36,386 nucleotides of DNA from Spirochaetaceae bacterium (GCA_031283755.1 JAITBE010000093.1:1-36386), one strand, 5' to 3'. Shown: positions 1 to 8,605, numbered from the stretch's first letter. Notes: a model not told the origin generated them from the letters alone. Numbers and translations are program-made.

Positions 1-168
1 ATGTGGGTAATCATGTGCCGGGCGCCATGGATGGTCAGGGGCTCCCCCGCCCGTTCATAGGCCCCGTGATACAGGATATTACAAACCCCGTATCCCCGGG
101 GATCCAGATGCATCAGGGAATCCAGGCTTTTTCCCAAATTATATTCGGTAAGCTCCCGCTGGGTCATA
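1..168 (-). CDS. Partial CDS (N-terminus only, runs off the left edge): MTQRELTEYNLGKSLDSLMHLDPRGYGVCNILYHGAYERAGEPLTIHGARHMITH...; possibly DUF4392 / D-glutamate cyclase-like
   Basis: Minus-strand open frame starting just before the aminotransferase stop; 'SLDSL..LD.RG.GV..LY..A....GEPLT' resembles the N-terminus of DUF4392 proteins. Family call is from memory. Confidence 0.4.
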
Positions 169-1018
169 ATGGGTCAGATTTCCAACCCGTGGCGGCGCAG
201 AATTCCCCAAAAACTTCATCCTGGAGTTTTTTAAGTAATTCCGGCGCCTTACCCCCCGCCGGTTTATTGTCAACGGCCTCGACGCCGAGCCCCATGGTAC
301 TGGTACTGGAAACAAGGATTTCATCGGCGTCAAACAACTCCGCCAGGGTGAAGGGCCGCTCCTCCACCGGGATTCCCAGCTTTTTACAGGCCGTGAGCAG
401 ATGGGAACGGGCGATACCCCGAAGGATCAGGTTGTCCGCCGGATGGGTGATAAAGACCCCCCCCTTCAAAATATGTACATTACTGTGGGCGCCTTCGGTT
501 ACGATTTCCCCCCGGTGAAATACCGCCTCCTTACAGCCCTGTTCCTTGGCCCGTTGGGCTGCCAGTACATTGGGTATTAAATTGAGGGTTTTGATATTAC
601 AATGAAGAAAACGGGTATCTTCGCAGGTGATCAATTTGATTTTCCGGTAAATATCGGAAACAGGAATCGGTTTGAAGGTTATCAAAAGATTCGCCGGTCC
701 CGGCGGAAAGGTATGATCCCGCCGGGAAGTACCCCGGGTCCATTGCCAGTAGGCCAGCAGAGAATGATTGTCAACCTTTTGTATCAGATCGCGGAGCAGG
801 GTTTTAAGCTCCTCCTTTGAACAGGAGGGTTCAATCTCCAGCAGTCCGGCGCTGGTAAAAAAACGGTCGATATGTTCATCCAGGGTAAAAATGATCCGGT
901 TAACACAAACCGCCGCATCGTATACCCCATCGCCAAAATAGAGGCCCCGATCATTCATCGGTACGGTCATATCATCCAGGAGACCCCATTTTCCGTTATA
1001 ATATCCTAATGCATCCAT
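164..1018 (-). CDS. Class IV aminotransferase (D-amino-acid/branched-chain aminotransferase-like)
   Basis: MDALGYYNGKWGLLDDMTVPMNDRGLYFGDGVYDA...; fold-type IV motifs; start at 1018 preceded by AGGAGC RBS, so the longer 1123 start is not favoured. Confidence 0.85.
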   Translation of the reverse strand: MDALGYYNGKWGLLDDMTVPMNDRGLYFGDGVYDAAVCVNRIIFTLDEHIDRFFTSAGLLEIEPSCSKEELKTLLRDLIQKVDNHSLLAYWQWTRGTSRRDHTFPPGPANLLITFKPIPVSDIYRKIKLITCEDTRFLHCNIKTLNLIPNVLAAQRAKEQGCKEAVFHRGEIVTEGAHSNVHILKGGVFITHPADNLILRGIARSHLLTACKKLGIPVEERPFTLAELFDADEILVSSTSTMGLGVEAVDNKPAGGKAPELLKKLQDEVFGEFCAATGWKSDPL

Positions 1019-1193
1019 AAAAAAGCTCCTCCGGCAAAAACAGGGTAATAAATTTGAAAAAAAATGTATAGCCGGAATATAATAAAAGTATTTACTCTGG
1101 AAAATAACTTGCTGCCTTGACAAAGTTGCTATGCCGTGTTTCTATAATATGGCGGTTTTGTGATCGCCCAATAGCCAAAAAGGAGATGCGCGT

Positions 1194-2420
1194 ATGAGTA
1201 CCTTAGTACAAGCAGGGGATACCTGGGTTTTATGGGCAATATTATTTCTCTTTGCTACCATCTCGATTTTTCTGGAACAACGTTACAAATGGGCTGAAAA
1301 ATTATCCGGTCCGGTCATAGGCCTTATTCTTGCGATTTTAGCAGTCAATTTTCGGATTATTCCCACCGCAGCGGGAGTTTATGACGCGGTATGGGATTAT
1401 TTTATTCCCCTTTCGGTGGCGATGCTGCTCTTCCGGGCAAATATTAAAAGCATTATCAAAGATACGGGGAAAATGTTTTTGTGTTTTAACATCAGCGCCA
1501 TAGGGACCCTGATCGGGGTCATCATTTCCTTTTTCCTGTTAAAAAATTTTATTCCCGAACTGGATAAAATGGCGGGGATCCTCACCGGTTCTTATATCGG
1601 CGGCGGGGTAAACCTTTTTGCCGTGGCGAGTTCCACCCAGATTTCCGAAACCATGCTCAGCGCCGAGGTTATTGCCGACAATTTTGTGATGGCGCTGGTC
1701 ATCTTTGTTTTGTTGTGGATTCCCAGCAGTACCTTCTTCAAAAAAAAATATCCCCATCCTTTCCAGACCCAAATTGAGGCGCGGGGCAAGAATGATACGG
1801 CAAAAACCATGTCGGCGGCTTTCTGGGGCAGAAAGGATATTTCCCTGCTGGATATCGCCATCACCGTGGCGACCGCCTTTGTGGTGGTAACAGTGGCAAC
1901 CAAAATCGCCGCCGGTCTCAAGGGGGTGCTGACCCCCGGGGAAGGAGCGGGCTTCTGGACCGGACTTCCCGCCCTGATTTTGGGCAATCAATACGTAATG
2001 CTCACCGTGATATCGGTACTGGGTACTTCCCTTTTCCCCAAATTTTTTGAAAACCTCAAGGGTGCCCAGGAAATCGGTACCTATCTTATCTATGTGTTTT
2101 TTGTGGTTATCGGTTGTCCCGCGGACCTAAAGGATGTTATCTTTAACGCGCCGCTGCTCTTTGTTTTCTGCGGCCTGATTGCCTTTATTAACATCGTCTG
2201 GACCCTCCTCATCGGAAAATTATTCAAGCAGAATATTGAGGAATTAACCATCGCCTCCAACGCCAATATCGGGGGACCCTCCACCGCGGCGGCCATGGCG
2301 GTAGCCAAGGGTTACGATATGCTGGTGGTTTCGGCCATCCTGGTCGGCCTCTGGGGATACATCATCGGTACCCCCCTGGGTCTCATTATTTCCCGGTGGT
2401 TCAGCACCTTTGTTCCATAA
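1194..2420 (+). CDS. DUF819 family integral membrane protein (YjcL-like)
   Basis: 408 aa, multiple TM segments, 'SGPVIGLILAILAVNFRIIPT', 'ASNANIGGPSTAAAMAVAKG'; RBS AAGGAG upstream. Confidence 0.8.
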   Translation: MSTLVQAGDTWVLWAILFLFATISIFLEQRYKWAEKLSGPVIGLILAILAVNFRIIPTAAGVYDAVWDYFIPLSVAMLLFRANIKSIIKDTGKMFLCFNISAIGTLIGVIISFFLLKNFIPELDKMAGILTGSYIGGGVNLFAVASSTQISETMLSAEVIADNFVMALVIFVLLWIPSSTFFKKKYPHPFQTQIEARGKNDTAKTMSAAFWGRKDISLLDIAITVATAFVVVTVATKIAAGLKGVLTPGEGAGFWTGLPALILGNQYVMLTVISVLGTSLFPKFFENLKGAQEIGTYLIYVFFVVIGCPADLKDVIFNAPLLFVFCGLIAFINIVWTLLIGKLFKQNIEELTIASNANIGGPSTAAAMAVAKGYDMLVVSAILVGLWGYIIGTPLGLIISRWFSTFVP

Positions 2421-2446
2421 GCCCCGAGGGCGCGATCATATCAGCT

Positions 2447-2480
2447 AATTTACGGGCGGTCTCTTTGCCGTCCGTAAATT
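2447..2480. promoter_or_regulatory. Intercistronic stem-loop between DUF819 transporter and dipeptidase
   Basis: AATTTACGGgCGG-tctctttg-CCGtCCGTAAATT: 9-bp plus 3-bp arms with one G-T pair, just before the dipeptidase RBS. Confidence 0.6.
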
Positions 2481-2492
2481 CAGGGGGCGAAA

Positions 2493-3137
2493 ATGAATAT
2501 CAGTACCAGCGGCATCCCAAAAGCGGGGCTTCCCCAGGGATTTGTTTATATTGACGATTTAATCGAGGATTGTATTGTTGATCAAAAGTATTGGGGGACG
2601 GATAATTTTGTGGGTTGCCGGATAGATGGTTATGATCGTCCCCTGGTGATTATGACCGTTGAAGCTGCCCGGGGCGCGGTAAAAGCCGCGGATATTCTGC
2701 GAAACCGGGGATTTTTGGTTAAATTTTTTGACGCCTATCGTCCCCAACGGGCGGTAAATCACTTTATGCGCTGGGGTGCGGATCCCCAGGATATACGCCG
2801 AAAGCCTATACACTACCCCTCTATTGATAAAGAGCGGGTCTTTGAGCTTGGCTATGTGGCGGAAAAGTCTGCCCATACCCGGGGTACCGCGGTGGATCTC
2901 ACCCTGGTTGATAAACAGACCCATCAGGAATTAGACATGGGGACGATCTTTGATTTTATGGATCCCCGTTCCCACGCATTAGCCCAAGGTTTAAACCCCC
3001 AACAGGAACAAAACCGTACTATTTTACGGGAAGCCATGGAAAAATCCGGTTTTGTGCGGTATCCCTATGAGTGGTGGCATTATAATCTCGCCCAGGAACC
3101 CTATCCCGATACTTATTTTGACTTTCCTATCCGCTAG
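2493..3137 (+). CDS. D-alanyl-D-alanine dipeptidase (VanX/DdpX family, M15D)
   Basis: Zn/catalytic motifs SAHTRGTAVDLTLVD and EWWHYN; FDAYRPQRAVNHF. Confidence 0.9.
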   Translation: MNISTSGIPKAGLPQGFVYIDDLIEDCIVDQKYWGTDNFVGCRIDGYDRPLVIMTVEAARGAVKAADILRNRGFLVKFFDAYRPQRAVNHFMRWGADPQDIRRKPIHYPSIDKERVFELGYVAEKSAHTRGTAVDLTLVDKQTHQELDMGTIFDFMDPRSHALAQGLNPQQEQNRTILREAMEKSGFVRYPYEWWHYNLAQEPYPDTYFDFPIR

Positions 3138-3190
3138 CGGTTGAGCCCCAGATTATCATTTGAAAAAGCCTCTTTGTTCGAAAGTCGAAA

Positions 3191-3245
3191 GGGTCAGACT
3201 GTCCGAATGAACCTCCCCTCCGCGGAGCGGCGGGGTATTAGACCC
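3191..3245. repeat. Short palindromic element, copy 1 (GGGTC...GACCC ends, GC-rich inner hairpin)
   Basis: gggtcagactgtccgaatgaacctcccctccgcggagcggcggggtattagaccc; shares AATGAACCTCCCC(T/G)CCGC(G/A)GAGCG with 8230-8271. Confidence 0.55.
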
Positions 3246-3486
3246 CTCTGCGAATAAAACACCCTATATCTTATTCATACCCAGGATTTTTTTCAGGGGC
3301 GTTTGTAGAATTTTGGTTTATTTGACAGCAGCAATTTTTACTTTTATAATAAATTTAGCTTCAAATTCTAATTGGCTTTGCGGCTGCTTTTTTGGAGAAA
3401 TTTGCTTTTTAATTGACGCGGTTTCTCCCGGATAAGGAATGGTTCTAATTTGGTAATTTTGAAGCCCTTCCTTAATTTTTCAGATG

Positions 3487-3537
3487 AGCTGGTTTCAAAA
3501 TCATAGCCTGTCCGGATTATCGGATTTTGAAACAGCC
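3487..3537 (+). repeat. Dispersed quasi-palindromic element, copy A (short form), upstream of the symporter gene
   Basis: agctgGTTTCAAAATCatagcctgtccggattatcgGATTTTGAAACagcc; 11-bp perfect arms 3492-3502/3523-3533. Confidence 0.8.
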
Positions 3538-3608
3538 CCATATTGTTAGTGGAATTTGTTCGGCCGAGGTTTCCGAACAACATTATTATTTTTATTGGAG
3601 GTGGATTT

Positions 3609-4895
3609 ATGGATGGAAAAAGTTCGGCGAAAAAATGGTACAGCTGGTATTTTGACTTTAACCTATTGTACCGGATTTTGATTGGATTGGTGCTGGGTAT
3701 TATCCTGGGACTGATATTAAAGGAAAAGATCCTGTGGATACAGCCCCTGGGGGATCTTTTTGTGCGGCTGCTCAAGATGATTATGATGCCGATCATTGTG
3801 TCCACCTTGATCGTCGGCGCCTCGTCAGTCAGCCCGGCTAACCTTGGCAAGGTGGGTATCCGGGTCATTATCTTTTATATGGTGACATCGGCGGTAGCCG
3901 TGATCATCGGCCTGGCCATGGGGGCTTTGTTCCATCCATCCGCCGAGCTTGCCAATGTGGCGGATGCCGCGGCCAGGGATGCCGCGGCCCCCAGTCTGGC
4001 GGCGACCCTGCTGGCCATCGTTCCCACTAGTATTATGCAGGCCCTCGTCAACGAGACGGTACTGGCCGTAATCTTTGCGGCGTTGATCATCGGCATTGCC
4101 ATCTCTTACCTTCGTATCTCCAAAGACGAGCGCAAGCAGAAAGTCGCCTCAATTTTGTATAATTTCTTTGACGGTATCGCCGAGGTGATGATGTTGATCA
4201 TCAAGGGTATTATGCAGTACGCTCCCATCGGCGTCTTTTCCCTCGTTGCCGTGGTTTTTGCTACCAACGGTCCCAAAGTGGTGGGCAGCCTCGGTATTGT
4301 AACCGCGGCCTGTTTTATCGGTTATGCGCTGCACGTCATCATCGTATACGGCAGTATGGTAAAATTTTACGCCAAACTATCCATAAAACGATATTTCCGG
4401 GACGCCAAGTCCCCCTTTATCACGGCCTTTGTTACCCGCAGTTCCAATGGTACCCTGCCGATAACCATGGAGGCGGCGGAGAATCTCGGGGTCCCCAAGG
4501 ATATCTATTCCTTCTCCCTTCCCCTGGGCGCCACGATTAATATGGACGGTACGGCCATCTACCAGGGGATCTGCGCGACCTTTATCGCCCTCTCGGTCTG
4601 GGGTCACGGTTTTTCCGTTTCCCAGATGGGCACCATCGTGGTTACCGCCACCCTGGCCAGTATCGGTACCGCCGGTGTTCCCGGGGCGGGAGCCATTATG
4701 CTGCTCCTCGTCCTCGACTCGGTGGGACTTCCCGTTACCGCCGGCAGTATCGTAGCCGGCGCCTACGCGATGATCCTCGGTATCGACGCCTTGCTTGATA
4801 TGGGCCGCACCGCCCTGAATGTTACCGGCGACCTGGCCTGTACCACCGTCGTAGCCAGAAAAATGAAGGAGCTGGATCTGAAAAAGTGGGAGTAG
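3609..4895 (+). CDS. Dicarboxylate/amino acid:cation symporter (DAACS, GltP/GltT-like)
   Basis: MDGKSSAKKWYSWYFDFNLLYRILIGLVLG...; DAACS motifs RSSNGTLPITMEAAENLGV, SLPLGATINMDGTAIYQ, GAGAIMLLLVL; RBS GGAGG before ATG 3609. Confidence 0.92.
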   Translation: MDGKSSAKKWYSWYFDFNLLYRILIGLVLGIILGLILKEKILWIQPLGDLFVRLLKMIMMPIIVSTLIVGASSVSPANLGKVGIRVIIFYMVTSAVAVIIGLAMGALFHPSAELANVADAAARDAAAPSLAATLLAIVPTSIMQALVNETVLAVIFAALIIGIAISYLRISKDERKQKVASILYNFFDGIAEVMMLIIKGIMQYAPIGVFSLVAVVFATNGPKVVGSLGIVTAACFIGYALHVIIVYGSMVKFYAKLSIKRYFRDAKSPFITAFVTRSSNGTLPITMEAAENLGVPKDIYSFSLPLGATINMDGTAIYQGICATFIALSVWGHGFSVSQMGTIVVTATLASIGTAGVPGAGAIMLLLVLDSVGLPVTAGSIVAGAYAMILGIDALLDMGRTALNVTGDLACTTVVARKMKELDLKKWE

Positions 4896-4953
4896 GCCCC
4901 CAGTCCCGGCGGTTGTGGCGCCGGCGCAAAACCAGCCGTTTGCTTATGGATTT

Positions 4954-5036
4954 TATCCGGCAGGGGCACCGGGGCAGGCCGGCCTTCCCCGGCGGTCTAT
5001 CGTTTCGAGTGGGGAGCATCTCCCCTGCCGGAGGAT
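4954..5036. promoter_or_regulatory. Nested stem-loop structure in the intergenic leader before the class I/II aminotransferase
   Basis: Outer arms CCGGCAGGGG (4957-4966)/CCCCTGCCGG (5022-5031); inner CCGGGGcAGGCCGGCCTtCCCCGG (4969-4992). Confidence 0.5.
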
Positions 5037-5051
5037 AGAAAGAGAATTTAA

Positions 5052-5119
5052 GGCTGTTTAACAAGCAAAGCTTGTCTTTCAACTTCATGGCCCTGCCGGA
5101 CCATGAAGTTGAAACAGCC
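5052..5119 (+). repeat. Dispersed quasi-palindromic element, copy B (long form), immediately upstream of the aminotransferase RBS
   Basis: ggctgtttaACAAGCaaaGCTTGTcTTTCAACTTCATGGccctgccggaCCATGAAGTTGAAAcagcc; 14-bp perfect arms 5077-5090/5101-5114. Confidence 0.85.
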
Positions 5120-5134
5120 ACAGGAGTAAAAAAT

Positions 5135-6439
5135 ATGGAACATGAATTAGCCCAGGAATTAAACAGGGCTCTGCGGGACACCACTCCCGGAACCCTGCTT
5201 TCCGTTATGGGAAGACGGCTTTATTTCCCGAAAGGGATAATCGCCCAGGGCGCCGAGGCAAAACAGTTCAGCAGTTTAGCGGATGGTACCCTGGGTATCG
5301 CGGTCAAACAAAAAACGCCCCTTATGCTGTCGGCGTTGGGGAAACAACTGCCCGGAATGAGCGCCGGTGAAATTGTTTCTTATGCGCCCACGGCGGGAAT
5401 CTCCGTCTTGCGGGATATTTGGGCCGCTGAAATCCGGCGCAAAAATCCTGCCCTGGGGAATTCCGCTTTTTCTTTGCCGGTGGTAACCACCGGATTAACG
5501 GCGGGGGTAAGCGTCCTTTGCGATCTGTTTTTAGATGAAGGCCAGACCCTTATGGCGGCAAATCCCTCCTGGGATAATTATGGACTGGTGGCGGAGGCAA
5601 GGCGCAACGCTCATCTGCGGCTGGTGGATATGTTTGACGAAGGCGGCATAGATCTGTCCGCCCTTAGGACCGCGTTATCCGGGGAAGCGCAAAAAACAGG
5701 TTTTGTCCGTATCATCTTGAATTTTCCCCATAATCCCACCGGATATTCCCCTACCGTGGGGGAAGCCAAAGAAATTTGCAGGATCATAGGGGATACCGCG
5801 GAAAAAGGCGCCAAGGTTTTGGTAATTTGTGATGACGCCTACTTTGGCCTGCGTTTCGAGGAGAACATAGAGGCCCAGTCCCTGTTTGCCTATCTCGCCG
5901 ATATCCATGAAAACGTACTGGCCGCAAAAGTCGACGGCGCCACAAAAGAAGATTTTGCCTGGGGCATGCGCTGTGGTTTTATTACCTTTGCGGGTAAAAA
6001 CCTATCCGGCGCCCATTACGACGCCCTTATAAAAAAAACCATGGCCGTTATCCGTTCCACCATCTCCTGTTCCTCCACGGTGGTTCAAAATTTGCTGCAA
6101 AAAATGTACTCCTCAGACAGGGATGCGCTGCAAAAAGAAAAAAACGCCTACCGCGATATCATAGAAGCCCGTTATAAAAAGGTACGGGCCCTGGTGGACG
6201 CAAAAAAAAATCATCCACTGTTACAACCTATGCCCTTTAATTCCGGTTACTTCATGAGTTTCAAATGTAAAAATATTGATGCGGAATCTTTACGGCAAAA
6301 ATTGCTCCACGGTTACGGTGTGGGAACTATTGCGATAGATGAACGTACTTTACGGGTCGCTTTTTCCGCTCTTGACGACGAGTGTATCAATGAGGTATAT
6401 GCCGCTATTTACCGGGCGGCCGAAGAACTGGCCGGATGA
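5135..6439 (+). CDS. Pyridoxal-phosphate aminotransferase class I/II
   Basis: MEHELAQELNRALRDTTPGTLLSVMGRRLYF...; NFPHNPTGYSPT, VICDDAYFGL, fold-type I features; RBS AGGAG before 5135. Confidence 0.82.
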   Translation: MEHELAQELNRALRDTTPGTLLSVMGRRLYFPKGIIAQGAEAKQFSSLADGTLGIAVKQKTPLMLSALGKQLPGMSAGEIVSYAPTAGISVLRDIWAAEIRRKNPALGNSAFSLPVVTTGLTAGVSVLCDLFLDEGQTLMAANPSWDNYGLVAEARRNAHLRLVDMFDEGGIDLSALRTALSGEAQKTGFVRIILNFPHNPTGYSPTVGEAKEICRIIGDTAEKGAKVLVICDDAYFGLRFEENIEAQSLFAYLADIHENVLAAKVDGATKEDFAWGMRCGFITFAGKNLSGAHYDALIKKTMAVIRSTISCSSTVVQNLLQKMYSSDRDALQKEKNAYRDIIEARYKKVRALVDAKKNHPLLQPMPFNSGYFMSFKCKNIDAESLRQKLLHGYGVGTIAIDERTLRVAFSALDDECINEVYAAIYRAAEELAG

Positions 6440-6609
6440 TCAGAGAACAAATTTTCGTATCGGGCGTAAAAAACTTAGTTCGTGTCTGTCTCAAAAATCA
6501 GCGCCTGGGGACGATCCTTGTTTTTTCTCATCCATGGCGGTGTAAATGCGGGGTTTATGGAAGCGGTCAATAGCGTCTGCATTATTGACAGGCTTTAATC
6601 ATATAAAGC

Positions 6610-6637
6610 GGTTTCAAACTTCGGTTGGCTTGAAACC
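6610..6637. repeat. Hairpin of TCGGTTGG subfamily, copy 1
   Basis: GGTTTCAAacttcggttggcTTGAAACC; inner sequence shared with the hairpin at 13044-13082. Confidence 0.55.
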
Positions 6638-6690
6638 GGCTTGGGGGAAAGCGGCCTAAAACCCGCCTCCCCCTTTAAATCTAAAGGTAC

Positions 6691-6738
6691 TGTTTTGAAA
6701 TCATGGTCCCGCCGGGACCATAGGATTCTGAAACAACC
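6691..6738 (+). repeat. Dispersed quasi-palindromic element, copy C (short form), upstream of glutamate dehydrogenase
   Basis: tgttttgaaatcATGGTCCCgccGGGACCATaggattctgaaacaacc; 8-bp perfect inner stem plus outer TTTGAAATC/GATTcTGAAA. Confidence 0.75.
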
Positions 6739-6763
6739 TCATATATATTAAGGAGAATATTAT

Positions 6764-8023
6764 ATGGCAAACAATTACAATCCCTACGACAACATGCTCC
6801 AGGTCCTGGAACTGGCTGCTCAAAAACTCGGTTTAAACCGGAATGATTATGAAGCTATAAAATATCCCGAACGGGAATTAAAAGTTTCTATTCCGGTTAA
6901 AATGGACAACGGCGACATCACGGTTTTTGAAGGTTACCGGGTGCAGCATTCGAGCAGCCGGGGGCCCTGTAAGGGAGGTATCCGTTACCACGAGGAAGTG
7001 GATATCGACGAAGTAAAGGCCCTGGCGGCGTGGATGACCTTTAAATGCGCGGTGGTAAACCTGCCCTACGGCGGGGCTAAAGGCGCGGTTAAGGTGGACC
7101 CCAAAAAGCTGTCCCGGGGAGAACTGGAACGTCTGACCCGCCGTTTTACCACGTCCATACTGCCGATCATCGGCCCGGAAAAGGACATCCCCGCGCCGGA
7201 TGTGAATACCAACGCGGAGATCATGGGCTGGATCATGGATACCTATAGCATGCTGCACGGGTACGCCGTCCCCGGCGTGGTTACCGGTAAGTCTATCGAC
7301 ATAGGCGGCTCCCTGGGACGGGCCGAAGCCACGGGCCGGGGGGTGAGTATCGTAACCGGGGAACTTCTGAAACACCTCAATATACCCGAAAAAGGCACCC
7401 GGGTCGCGGTACAGGGTATGGGGAACGTGGGGGGAGTCACGGCAAGACTGCTCCATGAACGGGGTTATAAGATCATTGGGGTCAGCGATGTATCCGGCGG
7501 CGTTTACCATACCGATGGTCTGGACATACCCGGCATTCAGGCTTATATGGCGGCCCACAAAGAATCTCTGGAAGGGTATAGCGCCGCCGGGACAAAAAAA
7601 ATCTCCAACACGGAACTTTTGACCTGTGACTGTGATGTATTGATCCCCTGCGCCCTGCAAAACCAAATCACCGAGGCCATCGCCAATTCGGTGAAGGCCA
7701 AATACATCGTGGAAGGAGCCAACGGGCCTACCTCTGTGGGGGCGGACGCCATTCTGAACAAAAAAGGGGTGATCATCCTGCCGGACATCCTCTCCAACGC
7801 CGGCGGCGTAATCGTATCCTATTTTGAGTGGGTACAGAACATCCAGGAACTCACCTGGGAAGAAGACCAGATCAACGACACCTTGAAAAAGATATTGATC
7901 CGCAGTTTCGGTCAGGTCCTGGACATCGTAAAGGAACACCAGGTTTCCTTCCGCATCGCCGCCTATATGCTGGCTATTTCCAAGCTGGCCAAGGCAAAGA
8001 AGATCCGGGGGGTGTTCCCGTAA
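6764..8023 (+). CDS. gdhA: Glu/Leu/Phe/Val dehydrogenase (glutamate dehydrogenase)
   Basis: GYRVQHSSSRGPCKGGIRYHEEVDIDEVKALAAWMTFKCAVVNLPYGGAKGAV; NAD(P)-binding GMGNVGG; RBS AAGGAG. Confidence 0.95.
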   Translation: MANNYNPYDNMLQVLELAAQKLGLNRNDYEAIKYPERELKVSIPVKMDNGDITVFEGYRVQHSSSRGPCKGGIRYHEEVDIDEVKALAAWMTFKCAVVNLPYGGAKGAVKVDPKKLSRGELERLTRRFTTSILPIIGPEKDIPAPDVNTNAEIMGWIMDTYSMLHGYAVPGVVTGKSIDIGGSLGRAEATGRGVSIVTGELLKHLNIPEKGTRVAVQGMGNVGGVTARLLHERGYKIIGVSDVSGGVYHTDGLDIPGIQAYMAAHKESLEGYSAAGTKKISNTELLTCDCDVLIPCALQNQITEAIANSVKAKYIVEGANGPTSVGADAILNKKGVIILPDILSNAGGVIVSYFEWVQNIQELTWEEDQINDTLKKILIRSFGQVLDIVKEHQVSFRIAAYMLAISKLAKAKKIRGVFP

Positions 8024-8163
8024 CGTTTCGGCGGTATGGGAACCGCAGGTTCGACGATGTTTTGACCGCCCAAGTGAGCGCCGCCCAGCGATGGCCGGGA
8101 TGACGGCGTTGCGGGGGGCAAGATGGACCGCTGGAACTGGATGCGGAAGTTGACACGGCAAAA

Positions 8164-8195
8164 AAAGGGCTGCCCGGTATTGCGGGCAGCCCTTT
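8164..8195 (+). terminator. Rho-independent-type terminator hairpin downstream of gdhA
   Basis: AAAGGGCTGCCCG-gtattg-CGGGCAGCCCTTT, 13-bp perfect stem; flanking A/T runs. Confidence 0.7.
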
Positions 8196-8229
8196 GGGGG
8201 CGGGTTGTTTTCTGCTGCCTGTTCAGATG

Positions 8230-8271
8230 GGGTCAATGAACCTCCCCGCCGCAGAGCGCTAAACTTGACCC
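8230..8271. repeat. Short palindromic element, copy 2 (GGGTCAA...TTGACCC ends)
   Basis: gGGTCAAtgaacctccccgccgcagagcgctaaacTTGACCc; see copy 1 at 3191-3245. Confidence 0.5.
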
Positions 8272-8276
8272 ACAAT

Positions 8277-8417
8277 TCAGGTATCATTTTTCATCGGATA
8301 ACCCATTTGTTCCTTGATGTCCGCTATCCGGCAGGTTTTAACCGTATAGCCCCTATTCTTTTTCACCCACCCAATTACCGCTTTGTATGCGGGCGGCTGT
8401 TGCAGTTTTTTTGCCAT
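8277..8417 (-). pseudogene. Short ORF MAKKLQQPPAYKAVIGWVKKNRGYTVKTCRIADIKEQMGYPMKNDT; probable truncated remnant of a small conserved protein/domain
   Basis: Resembles the 'YK.I..WVKE.YGF.VKTCWIADVKE..GLP' domain seen in larger bacterial proteins but lacks the expected C-terminal half. Recalled pattern, unverified. Confidence 0.35.
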
Positions 8418-8463
8418 ACATTCCTTCTTTATCATATTCAATGTCAGTTATGAGGGCCCGCGC

Positions 8464-8600
8464 CTAATACCCCATCTGCCGCAGCTGCTCAAGTTCTTTC
8501 CACGCTGCGGCGTCATTGGGGTTGATCCGTAACGCCTGCTCATAATCCGCCCGGGCGTGGCGGTAATTTCTTTTGCCCCAGTAGGCATTAGCCCGGTTGG
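8464..8600 (-). pseudogene. C-terminal fragment of a TPR-repeat protein
   Basis: Frame reads PNRANAYWGKRNYRHARADYEQALRINPNDAAAWKELEQLRQMGY*; TPR consensus, no start, abuts the end of the KS gene. Confidence 0.6.
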
Positions 8601-8605
8601 GTCCC

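Noticed and set aside
3-518. 171-aa plus-strand ORF at left edge
   Set aside because: Antisense to the class IV aminotransferase and the partial minus-strand gene; no motif.
1117-1148. TTGACA...TATAAT upstream of the DUF819 gene as a promoter
   Set aside because: Spacing is about 20 bp, longer than typical 16-18 bp; left uncalled.
6878-8287. 469-aa minus-strand ORF antisense to gdhA
   Set aside because: No recognisable domain; low-complexity G/P/R-rich composition typical of the complement of a GC-rich coding frame; gdhA on the other strand is unambiguous.
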